A stretch of DNA of 32,419 bases from Burkholderiaceae bacterium (GTDB lineage: Bacteria > Pseudomonadota > Gammaproteobacteria > Burkholderiales > WYBJ01). The position numbers and the translations under genes are program-made. Under the pieces are notes generated by a model. That model saw nothing but the letters and a program-made list of their open reading frames with translations, was not told the DNA's origin and made no database searches. This document shows positions 1 through 7,193 of this stretch, piece by piece (positions within the stretch are counted from its first letter, which is position 1; each line of letters starts with the position of its first letter). The DNA lies in the NCBI GenBank assembly GCA_011525945.1, contig WYBJ01000226.1, forward strand, positions 1-32,419, written 5' to 3'.

Positions 1-82
1 CAATCTCCCGCTTTCACTCATCGTCAGCTCGCTCGATTCGATCACCACTCAACATTCGACGTCTGACAAGCAATATCGTTGA

Positions 83-1321
83 CACAGTCATTGCATTTTT
101 TCTCGGGCTCTCAGCCGGTTCATCGAGGAAGCACGCGCGCTCGCCACCTTCAATCACCCGCATATCGTGCGCGTGCTGCGCTTCTTCGAGGCGCACAACA
201 CCGCGTACATGGTGATGGAACTGGTCGGGGGACAGCCGTTTGGCGAATGGGTCAAACGCAATCGGCCGCTCGCCGAGACCGGTCTGCTCGCGGTGATGCG
301 CCCGGTGCTCGACGGGCTCGCCATGATCCACGCCATGGGGTTCGTGCATCGCGACATCAAACCCGGCAACATCCACATGCGCTCCGACCTCGACCCGTGT
401 CTGCTCGACTTCGGCGCCGCGCGCAAGCTCGTGAGCGACAAGGGCGGCGAGCTGACGGCGATCGTAACACCCGGCTACGCTGCCCTCGAACAATACCATT
501 CGCATGGCCATCAAGGGCCGTGGACCGACTTGTACTCGGTCGCAGCCGTCATGTACGGCGTGATCACGGGCCAGCGACCGATCGAGGCGCCAGCGCGTGC
601 ACGCACCGATCCACTGCCGAAAGCGCTCGACGTCGGCGATCGCAATCTCTATTCCGAAGTCCTGCTGCGCGCGGTCGACTGGGGTCTTGCGCCGGCGGAA
701 GAAGATCGTCCCCGCAGCGTACAAGCGTTCGTGCAGGCGCTGCCGCGTACCGATCTGACGCAGCCCGCCTCCTCGCCGCCCGCCACCATACGCGCGGACG
801 CGCCATCCGGCTCGAATACGCTCGATACCGCGCTCGCCGCGCAACTCGAGGCCGCACTCGCCCGGCATCTCGGACCCATGGCCTCGGTGCTGGTGCGCCG
901 GCGCATGAAAGAGCATACGACACTGGGTCCGTTGCGCGCCGCACTCGCCAACGACATCGACGGCGAAACCTCGCGCCGCAGCTTTCTAGAACGCACCGAG
1001 GCGCTGCTGCGAAGCGAACCGCCGAGCCGGCCTGCGACCACCCCCGCTCCCTCACGCGGAGCGATCAGCCAGCCGCCCTCCGACCCGGCCACTGCAGCGA
1101 GCACACCGGCGCCCGCGTTCGATCCTCAATTCCTGGCGGCAGTCGAGGCCGAACTCGCCCATCACCTCGGCCCTCTGGCCGCGCTCCTGGTGCGGCGATC
1201 GGCCGCCAAGGCGCGCGACCGAGCGGAGCTGTTCCTGCTGCTGGCTGATCACATTGCCGATGCCGATCAGCGCCGCGCGTTCATTCGCAAGAGCGTCGCC
1301 GCATTCAAGAGCAAGGTCTGA
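83..1321 (+). CDS. Ser/Thr protein kinase, 5' end broken or missing, with two C-terminal repeat modules
   Basis: This reading frame encodes the C-lobe of a eukaryotic-type (Hanks) Ser/Thr kinase: a catalytic-loop HRDIKPGN, a DFGAAR magnesium motif and an activation-segment PGYAALEQY, a form common in bacterial kinases of this family. The glycine-rich loop and the ATP-anchoring lysine are absent. The frame is interrupted by TGA at 80-82, and the window begins at base 1. Residues just after the stop (ALSRFIEEARALATFNHPHIV) already align with the alphaC region, so the true gene starts further left. The first GTG, at 167, falls inside that helix and is not a believable start. After the kinase domain (to about base 750) come a Pro/Ala-rich linker and two copies of a 60-70 residue module containing HLGPMASVLVRR and HLGPLAALLVRR. 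The DUF3365 gene follows about 65 bases downstream. It may be a pseudogene, or intact apart from poor sequence at the window edge. Confidence 0.8.
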   Translation, partial: HSHCIFSRALSRFIEEARALATFNHPHIVRVLRFFEAHNTAYMVMELVGGQPFGEWVKRNRPLAETGLLAVMRPVLDGLAMIHAMGFVHRDIKPGNIHMRSDLDPCLLDFGAARKLVSDKGGELTAIVTPGYAALEQYHSHGHQGPWTDLYSVAAVMYGVITGQRPIEAPARARTDPLPKALDVGDRNLYSEVLLRAVDWGLAPAEEDRPRSVQAFVQALPRTDLTQPASSPPATIRADAPSGSNTLDTALAAQLEAALARHLGPMASVLVRRRMKEHTTLGPLRAALANDIDGETSRRSFLERTEALLRSEPPSRPATTPAPSRGAISQPPSDPATAASTPAPAFDPQFLAAVEAELAHHLGPLAALLVRRSAAKARDRAELFLLLADHIADADQRRAFIRKSVAAFKSKV

Positions 1322-1387
1322 CCCGGGAACCGTCTGGGCCGGCTTCTCAATCCAGTATCCGGGCGAGACGCCCGAAAGGAGGGCCCT

Positions 1388-2260
1388 ATGGGCTTGCGGT
1401 TGAAGTTCAATCTGGTGCTGCTCGGCGTGTTCGCGCTCGGCTTCGTCGTGAGCGGCGTAATATCCTGGAACCTGCTGCAACGGAACGCGCGCGACGAAGT
1501 GGTACGCAATGCGGAGCTGTTGCTGGAAGCCGCGCTGGCGGTGCGTGGTTATACGGTCGCCCAGATCACACCGCACCTGAACGAAAAGCTGGCGCAGGTG
1601 TTCCTGCCGCAGACGGTGCCGGCCTACGCGGCCACCGAAACGCTCAACCAAGTGCGCAAGAAATACCCGGATTACAGCTACAAGGAAGCGACGCTGAACC
1701 CGACCAACCCGCGCGACCGCGCGGTCGAATGGGAAAACGACGTCGTCACGGCCTTCCGTAACCGCTCGGAGCTCAAGGAGCTGATCGGCGAGCGCTCCAC
1801 CCCGACCGGGCGCTCGCTCTATGTTGCACGCCCGATCCAGGTCACGAATCCGGCGTGTCTCGCGTGTCACAGCGTCCCGGATGCGGCACCTGCCTCGCTG
1901 CTGAAGCTCTACGGGCGCAACAACGGCTTCGGCTGGCAGCACAACGAGATCATCGGTGCGCAGGTAGTCTCCGTGCCGATGACGTTGCCGGTCGCGAACG
2001 CCGACCGCGCCTTCTACACCTTCATGCTGTCGCTCGCAGTGGTGTTCATCGCCGTGTTCGCCGCGCTGAACGCGATGTTGTCATGGATCATCATCCGCCC
2101 GATCGCGAGCATGTCCGCCGCGGCGGACAAGGTGAGCGTAGGCGACTTCACCATTGCGGAGTTCTCCGAGCAGGGCAAGGATGAGATCTCGGTGCTGGCC
2201 GCCTCGTTCAATCGCATGCGCCGCAGCCTGCAACAGGCGATGAAGATCATCGAGGGGTAA
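1388..2260 (+). CDS. Membrane sensor with Tll0287-like (DUF3365) c-type haem domain and HAMP domain
   Basis: A 290-residue inner-membrane protein. It has a transmembrane helix at about residues 9-29, a periplasmic domain, a second helix at about 210-236 and a cytoplasmic HAMP domain to the C-terminus. The periplasmic part carries CLACH (residues 157-161), a CxxCH haem c attachment motif, in the position expected for the DUF3365/Tll0287-like family. The protein stops directly after HAMP, with no kinase, cyclase or methyl-accepting domain. Any output must therefore come from a partner; the kinases on either side are the obvious candidates (inference). The ATG at 1388 is preceded by a strong ribosome binding site, AAAGGAGG at about 1376-1383. 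Family membership and topology are clear. The ligand (redox state, NO, CO or O2) cannot be read from sequence. Confidence 0.85.
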   Translation: MGLRLKFNLVLLGVFALGFVVSGVISWNLLQRNARDEVVRNAELLLEAALAVRGYTVAQITPHLNEKLAQVFLPQTVPAYAATETLNQVRKKYPDYSYKEATLNPTNPRDRAVEWENDVVTAFRNRSELKELIGERSTPTGRSLYVARPIQVTNPACLACHSVPDAAPASLLKLYGRNNGFGWQHNEIIGAQVVSVPMTLPVANADRAFYTFMLSLAVVFIAVFAALNAMLSWIIIRPIASMSAAADKVSVGDFTIAEFSEQGKDEISVLAASFNRMRRSLQQAMKIIEG

Positions 2261-2277
2261 GCGGGCGCGCGCCGGAT

Positions 2278-2286
2278 TGCTACAAT
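2278..2286 (+). promoter_or_regulatory. Candidate extended -10 promoter for the cobalamin adenosyltransferase gene
   Basis: TGCTACAAT is an extended -10 (TGn plus TACAAT, five of six matches to TATAAT) just after the stop of the haem-sensor gene. It would start transcription near 2293, about 23 bases before the GTG at 2316. No good -35 is visible. It suggests that the adenosyltransferase gene can be transcribed separately from the sensor. Confidence 0.4.
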
Positions 2287-2315
2287 GTCGGCGACGTCTT
2301 GAGGAAGGTGACGGC

Positions 2316-2909
2316 GTGGGACATCGGCTCAGCAGGATATATACGCGTACCGGCGATGGTGGCGAGACCGGACTCGGCGATGGCTGCAGAATCGCGAAGG
2401 ACCACGCTCGCATCGAGGCGCTCGGTTGTGTCGACGAACTCAACAGCCATATCGGCCTGCTCCTCACCGAAGCGCTGCCCGGCGATATCGAGCCCTGCCT
2501 CATGCAAATTCAGAACGACCTGTTCGACTTGGGGGGCGAGTTGTCCATTCCGGGCTATGTGATGATCGACGACGCCCGCGTCGATCGCCTCGAAACCGCG
2601 CTTGACCGCTACAACGAACCGCTGCCGCCGCTGAAGGAGTTCATTCTGCCCGGCGGATCGCGCCCGGCGGCGCTGGCGCACGTGGCGCGCACCGTTTGCC
2701 GGCGTGCGGAGCGCAGCCTGGTTCGGCTGCGACGCGACGCGCCCATTCAGGATGTGAGCCTGCGCTATCTGAACCGCCTGTCCGATCTGTTGTTCGTTCT
2801 GGCGCGATGCTTGAACCGGGCGGCCGGCGGCTCCGACGTCCTCTGGCAGCGTACGCCGCCAGCCGACGGCAAATCGCCCACGCGGGCAAGAAGAGTCAAG
2901 ACGCCCTAA
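2316..2909 (+). CDS. pduO: ATP:cob(I)alamin adenosyltransferase, PduO type
   Basis: Transfers the adenosyl group of ATP to cob(I)alamin to make coenzyme B12. The N-terminus has the PduO-family signature IYTRTGDGGETGLGDG, followed by a conserved VDELNSHIG segment, and the C-terminal half has the family stretch LRYLNRLSDLLFVLAR. The 197-residue length is normal. I chose the GTG at 2316 because the protein then begins just before the conserved RIYTRTGDGG, and GAGGAAGG at about 2300-2307 is a good ribosome binding site. An upstream in-frame start at 2277 would add unlikely residues. No B12-dependent enzyme or cobalamin-synthesis gene lies nearby, so its position between signalling genes is odd. 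The last 15 or so residues are basic and not conserved. Confidence 0.92.
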   Translation: MGHRLSRIYTRTGDGGETGLGDGCRIAKDHARIEALGCVDELNSHIGLLLTEALPGDIEPCLMQIQNDLFDLGGELSIPGYVMIDDARVDRLETALDRYNEPLPPLKEFILPGGSRPAALAHVARTVCRRAERSLVRLRRDAPIQDVSLRYLNRLSDLLFVLARCLNRAAGGSDVLWQRTPPADGKSPTRARRVKTP

Positions 2910-2969
2910 AGAATCACCGCGGCGCTGCCGTAGCCCGGCCATAGTCCGAGACAAGGCCGCAAGCCGCGC

Positions 2970-5369
2970 ATGCCCGCCGTACCGTCTGCCGCCGCCTCGT
3001 CCCGTGCCGGCGGTCGGCCCGCTGCGCTCGGACGCTACCGTATTGTTCGCGAGCTGGGTCGCGGTGCCCAGGGCTGCGTGTATCTCGCCCACGACGATCA
3101 GCTGCTGCGCGAGGTGGCGATCAAGACTATCGTCGCGGGGTGCGATCCAGCCCGGGCGGCGAATCTGCTGGCCGAGGCGCGCACCACGGCGCGACTGCAG
3201 CATCCGCACATCGTCGCACTATACGATGCGTTCGAGGACGCCGGGCTACAGTGCCTGGTGCTCGAATTCGTGCCGGGCGACACCTTGGAGCGGATCTTGC
3301 GTGCACGTGGATCGTTTACGCCGGCACGTGCGGCCGCTGTCACTGTTCAGATCCTCGATGGTCTCGCCTACGCCCACGAACGCGGCGTCGTCCACCGCGA
3401 TATCAAACCGGCGAACGTGCTCATCGACGCCGCGGGCAACGCCCGGATCATGGACTTCGGCATTGCCGCGATGGCGGGCAGCGGCGCCGAGCCAGGCGCC
3501 GGAACGCCGCGCTACATGGCACCGGAGAGTACGGCGAGCGGCGAGGTCGCGCGCTCCACCGACGTGTTCTCGGTCGGCATGACACTCTACGAGCTGCTCG
3601 CCGGACAACCTGCCGTCGCGGGCGGGAGCGTGTTCGAAGTGCTGCACAAGATCGCCAACCACCCCTTCCAGGCGCCGTCGACGCACAACAGCGACGTATC
3701 CGAGGAGCTGGACCAGATCGTCATGCGCGCGCTGGCGAAGAACCCCGCCGATCGCTATGCCGACGCACACGAGATGCGCCGAGCGCTGGCGCACTATTGC
3801 CAGCCCGACGCGGACGATGCCCCGGCGCGGGACGCAGCCGATGCCGGCGGCGCCATTGAGTTCCTGATGAACCGCATGCGGCATAAGCCCGGCTTTCCTG
3901 CGCTATCGGGAACGATCAGCGCGATCAACCGGGTGACTGCGAGCCCGGAGCAGAGCGTGCAAGCGTTGAGCGAAGTACTGCTGAAGGACTTCGCTCTCAC
4001 CAACAAGCTGCTGCGCATGGTCAATTCGACCGGCTTCGGCCATTTCGGCGGCACCATCAGCACCATATCGCGCGCGGTCCTCATCCTCGGATTCGACGCC
4101 GTGCGCGACCTTGCGATCACGCTGGTGCTGTTCGAGCATCTGCACGACAAAGGCCAGGCCGTGAAGCTGCGCGAAGCGGTCATTCAGACGCTCTTCACCG
4201 GCATCGTCGCACGCGCCCTGGCGCGTCATGCCGGCGTGCGCGACGCCGAGGAAGGATTCGTCTGCGGGGTGTTTCGCAACCTCGGTCGCCTGCTGGCCGG
4301 GTTCTACCTGTACGACGAGAGCCGCGAGGTCGCGCGCCGGATTCAGCATGTGGGGCTCACTGAGGAGGCGGCCTCGAAGGCCGTGCTCGGCGCCTCGTAC
4401 AGCGAGATCGGCGCCGCAGTCGCACGCAGCTGGAACCTGCCGCCGGGGATCGTCGCGGCCATGCGTCCGCTCGACGAAGCAGCGCCGGCGAAACCGCAAA
4501 ATGCGCACGAGCGGCTGCGTCTGGTTGCGGCGCTGGCCGAAGCGGTCGCGGCGGCCGCGAGCGCCGAGTCCGCGGGCGAGCGCGACCGGCAACTCGCGGC
4601 AGCCGCTCGGTGCTTCGGCGGCGCACTGCCGGTCGACGAAAAGAAGCTCGCCGCGACCGCCAACGAGTCGGTGCAGCGACTCCTCGACGACGCGGCCCAG
4701 TTACTGGGCGATAGCCGCAAGAGCCGCTTCTGCCAGGCGTTGCGTCAGACCGCCGGGGCAGCCGCGACAAATGTCGTGCGCGCGACCGACACGTTCGAGT
4801 GCCTGCTCGACCAGAGCACGTGGGTCGCATCCGCTGGTGCAGAGGCGCACGAAGCGCAACCGGCCCAGGTCCTCGCCGCCGGCATCCAGGACATCACCAA
4901 CTCGCTGGTCGATAATGTCAACCTGAGTGATGTGCTGCGCATCATCCTGGAGACGATGTACCGGGGTATGGGCTTCACGCGCGTGATCCTGTTCATGCGC
5001 GACCCGCGCGCCTTCACGCTCACCGCCCGCTTCGGCTACGGCCAGGACCTCGACCGTATCGTCGGCCGCCTCTGCTTGTCATTCGCAGGCGAACACGACG
5101 TGTTCTCGGTATCGCTGGCGAAAAACGTCGACTTACTCATCAGCGACGTCGAGGCGCCCAACATCCGCGCCCGCATTCCCGAGTGGTTTCGCAAGGCCTC
5201 GCTCGGGCAGACGTTCGTACTGCTGCCGATCGCACCCGAGCGAAAGCCGATCGGATTGCTCTACGGCGAGAAGACGCTGGCCGGTGAGCTCACGATTGAG
5301 CCGCGGGAGATGAATCTGATGAAGACCCTGCGCAACCAGGCGGTGCTGGCGTTACGCCAGCGTCGCTAA
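2970..5369 (+). CDS. Ser/Thr protein kinase fused to HDOD and GAF domains
   Basis: A 799-residue soluble signalling protein. Residues about 22-277 form a complete Hanks-type kinase: glycine loop GRGAQG (30-35), VAIK lysine 52, HRDIKPAN (142-149), DFG (162-164) and APE (184-186), so it should be catalytically active. Residues about 303-500 form an HDOD domain (the PALSGTISAINRV region, then LLRMVNSTGFG and ISRAVLILGFDAVRDLAI). The equivalent of the HD-phosphohydrolase metal site reads FRNLGRLL, so it is probably non-catalytic, as usual for HDOD. After an Ala-rich linker, residues about 640-797 resemble a GAF sensor domain (LRIILETMYRGMGFTRVILF, then a FVLLPIAPERKPIGLLYGEK strand pair). No transmembrane segment is seen. 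It lies 60 bases after the adenosyltransferase gene and convergent with the cyclic-nucleotide-binding gene. The ATG at 2970 has only a weak ribosome binding site. Substrate and GAF ligand are unknown. Confidence 0.88.
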   Translation: MPAVPSAAASSRAGGRPAALGRYRIVRELGRGAQGCVYLAHDDQLLREVAIKTIVAGCDPARAANLLAEARTTARLQHPHIVALYDAFEDAGLQCLVLEFVPGDTLERILRARGSFTPARAAAVTVQILDGLAYAHERGVVHRDIKPANVLIDAAGNARIMDFGIAAMAGSGAEPGAGTPRYMAPESTASGEVARSTDVFSVGMTLYELLAGQPAVAGGSVFEVLHKIANHPFQAPSTHNSDVSEELDQIVMRALAKNPADRYADAHEMRRALAHYCQPDADDAPARDAADAGGAIEFLMNRMRHKPGFPALSGTISAINRVTASPEQSVQALSEVLLKDFALTNKLLRMVNSTGFGHFGGTISTISRAVLILGFDAVRDLAITLVLFEHLHDKGQAVKLREAVIQTLFTGIVARALARHAGVRDAEEGFVCGVFRNLGRLLAGFYLYDESREVARRIQHVGLTEEAASKAVLGASYSEIGAAVARSWNLPPGIVAAMRPLDEAAPAKPQNAHERLRLVAALAEAVAAAASAESAGERDRQLAAAARCFGGALPVDEKKLAATANESVQRLLDDAAQLLGDSRKSRFCQALRQTAGAAATNVVRATDTFECLLDQSTWVASAGAEAHEAQPAQVLAAGIQDITNSLVDNVNLSDVLRIILETMYRGMGFTRVILFMRDPRAFTLTARFGYGQDLDRIVGRLCLSFAGEHDVFSVSLAKNVDLLISDVEAPNIRARIPEWFRKASLGQTFVLLPIAPERKPIGLLYGEKTLAGELTIEPREMNLMKTLRNQAVLALRQRR

Positions 5370-5402
5370 CGGTGCGCCCGCCGAGGACGATCTCGCCGCG
5401 CC

Positions 5403-5930
5403 TCAGAACGCCAAAGGCGCACGCTCCATCGTCTGCAGTAGCCGTGCGCTGGTCTGGCGCAGGCGCTGCGACAGCATGGTAACCAGCTTGATAAGGAGCT
5501 TCGCCCCGAGGCTCGGCTTCTCCAGGATGATGTTCGCCATGGCATCGCGCGTGAGCACCGCAAACACGATGGCATCGGTTGCAATACAGGTGGCAAAGCG
5601 CGGCTCGCCGTCGATCATCGACATCTCGCCTAGAGTCATACCGGGTCCGACGCTCGTCATGAGTTGCCGCTCGCCCTGGGTGTTGTACTTGAAGATGTCC
5701 ACCGCCCCGGAAATGATGAGCAACATGAAGTCGCCCTCGTCGCCTTCGCGGATCATGGCCTGTCCGGGCTGGGCGTTGTAGATCGTCATGTAGGCGGCGA
5801 GGAGCTCGATGTCGTCACGCTCGAACTCGGCGAAGAAGGGCGAACGCCCCACCAGATCGAAGATTTGCTGCGCATACGACGCGCCGGCCCCGAGGGGCTC
5901 GATGTGCGATAACAGTTCGATACTGCTCAT
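5403..5930 (-). CDS. Stand-alone cyclic-nucleotide-binding (CAP_ED) domain protein
   Basis: A 175-residue protein that is almost entirely one cyclic-nucleotide-binding domain (about residues 24-145). The phosphate-binding cassette is well kept: GMTLGEMSMIDGEPRFAT at about 97-114, including the Gly-Glu pair and the Arg that contact cyclic phosphate and ribose in CRP and PKA. The C-terminal helix is long, but there is no helix-turn-helix, kinase or channel domain, so it is not a CRP-type transcription factor. It probably acts by binding a partner when loaded with cAMP or cGMP (inference). It lies 42 bases downstream of aroG on the same strand and could be cotranscribed with it, yet it also ends only 33 bases from the convergent kinase–HDOD–GAF gene. 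The ligand is not proven. Confidence 0.85.
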   Translation of the reverse strand: MSSIELLSHIEPLGAGASYAQQIFDLVGRSPFFAEFERDDIELLAAYMTIYNAQPGQAMIREGDEGDFMLLIISGAVDIFKYNTQGERQLMTSVGPGMTLGEMSMIDGEPRFATCIATDAIVFAVLTRDAMANIILEKPSLGAKLLIKLVTMLSQRLRQTSARLLQTMERAPLAF

Positions 5931-5972
5931 AGCGCGCGCGCAATCATCGACGTGCTCGGCCTTGCGAGCCGG

Positions 5973-7064
5973 CTATTCTTCGTGGTGGGTTACAACGCGA
6001 CGCGTGCGAACGCCCTCGGCCAGCGCATCGAGCAACGGCACGGTGTCTTCCCAGCCGATACAGCCGTCGGTGATGCTCATGCCGTATACGAGTTCCTTGC
6101 CCGGCACCAGATCCTGACGCCCGCTCTGCAAGTGACCTTCGATCATGACGCCGAATATGCGCTTGTCCCCGGCCGCTACCTGAGCGGCCACGTCGCGGCC
6201 CACTTCGCATTGGCGCTGGTACTGCTTGCTGCTGTTGGCGTGGCTGAAGTCGATCATCACGCGCTGCGCGAGCCCGACAGTCGCGAGCTCCTTGCAGGCG
6301 GCTTCGACACTCGGCGCATCGTAATTGGGCTTGCCGTTGCCGCCGCGCAGGATCACGTGCGTGTCCTCGTTGCCGAGTGTCGAAACGATCGCAGAATGGC
6401 CGCCCTTGGTAACCGAGAGGAAGTGGTGCGGGTGCTGCGAGGTGCGCACCGCGTCGACCGCGATCCTGAGATTCCCGTCGGTGCCGTTCTTGAACCCGAC
6501 CGGGCACGACAGACCCGAGGCGAGTTCGCGATGAACCTGGCTCTCGGTGGTACGGGCGCCGATCGCACCCCAGGAGACGAGGTCGGCGATGTATTGCGGC
6601 GTGATCATGTCGAGGAACTCGACACCCGCCGGCATGCCCAGCTCGTTCAGATCCAGCAGCAACTGCCGGGCGCTGCGCAAACCCTCGTTGATCTTGCAGC
6701 TACCATCCAGGTGCGGATCGTTGATGAGCCCCTTCCAGCCCACCGTGGTGCGCGGCTTCTCGAAATAGACCCGCATCACGATCAGCAGATCTGACGCCAG
6801 GCGCTGCCTTTCGCGCTCCAGGCGCTCGGCATACTCACGCGCCGCGCGCACGTCGTGGATCGAGCATGGACCGACAATCACCAGCAATCGGTCGTCCGCA
6901 CCATGGAGAATGCGGTGAATCGTCTGGCGAGCGTCAAACGTCGTCTGGGCGGTATGCTCCGAGGCGGGAAATTCCCTCAGGACGTGCGAAGGCGGAAGGA
7001 GCTCCTTGATCTCCCGAATGCGGGTATCGTCGATTGCCGGTACTGAGCTAGGCGCGCGCTGCAT
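5973..7064 (-). CDS. aroG: 3-deoxy-7-phosphoheptulonate (DAHP) synthase, class I
   Basis: Catalyses the first step of the shikimate pathway, condensing phosphoenolpyruvate with erythrose 4-phosphate. The 363 residues match AroG/AroF/AroH length. Diagnostic segments are VIVGPCSIHD (metal-binding Cys67), GARTTESQVHRELASGLS, GFKNGTDG, DFSHANSSKQYQRQ and SITDGCIGWEDT. The N-terminal 45 residues contain the usual regulatory extension, so feedback control by an aromatic amino acid is likely, but the effector cannot be assigned here. The ATG at 7064 is the first start after the tldD gap. A possible -10 (TATACT on the minus strand, 7105-7100) lies about 36 bases upstream. The cyclic-nucleotide-binding gene follows after 42 bases. 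Confidence 0.96.
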   Translation of the reverse strand: MQRAPSSVPAIDDTRIREIKELLPPSHVLREFPASEHTAQTTFDARQTIHRILHGADDRLLVIVGPCSIHDVRAAREYAERLERERQRLASDLLIVMRVYFEKPRTTVGWKGLINDPHLDGSCKINEGLRSARQLLLDLNELGMPAGVEFLDMITPQYIADLVSWGAIGARTTESQVHRELASGLSCPVGFKNGTDGNLRIAVDAVRTSQHPHHFLSVTKGGHSAIVSTLGNEDTHVILRGGNGKPNYDAPSVEAACKELATVGLAQRVMIDFSHANSSKQYQRQCEVGRDVAAQVAAGDKRIFGVMIEGHLQSGRQDLVPGKELVYGMSITDGCIGWEDTVPLLDALAEGVRTRRVVTHHEE

Positions 7065-7099
7065 GACTGAGGCCGTCTGGGTCGTGAACTGAGCGAGTT

Positions 7100-7105
7100 A
7101 GTATA
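7100..7105 (-). promoter_or_regulatory. Candidate -10 element for aroG
   Basis: On the minus strand this reads TATACT, five of six matches to TATAAT, in the 129-base gap between tldD and aroG. Transcription would start near 7093, leaving a leader of about 30 bases. No convincing -35 hexamer lies 16-18 bases upstream, so the call is weak. Confidence 0.3.
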
Positions 7106-7193
7106 AGCCTGATTCCCCAGGGGCGGCGCGCGGCAGGTCCGGTCGTCACGCACCGACATCACCGTGTGCCCGAGACGTTGATCGCCGCTCATC

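Noticed and set aside
5340..5402. Terminator between the convergent kinase and cyclic-nucleotide genes
   Set aside because: Only short imperfect stems (CGTTA…TAACG) and no T-run in either direction.
5952..6794. Long open frame on the plus strand opposite aroG
   Set aside because: It is antisense to clear DAHP synthase coding sequence and its translation has no recognisable motifs. GC-rich coding DNA commonly opens such frames; many similar ones occur opposite yhdP, alaS, ggt and glnE.
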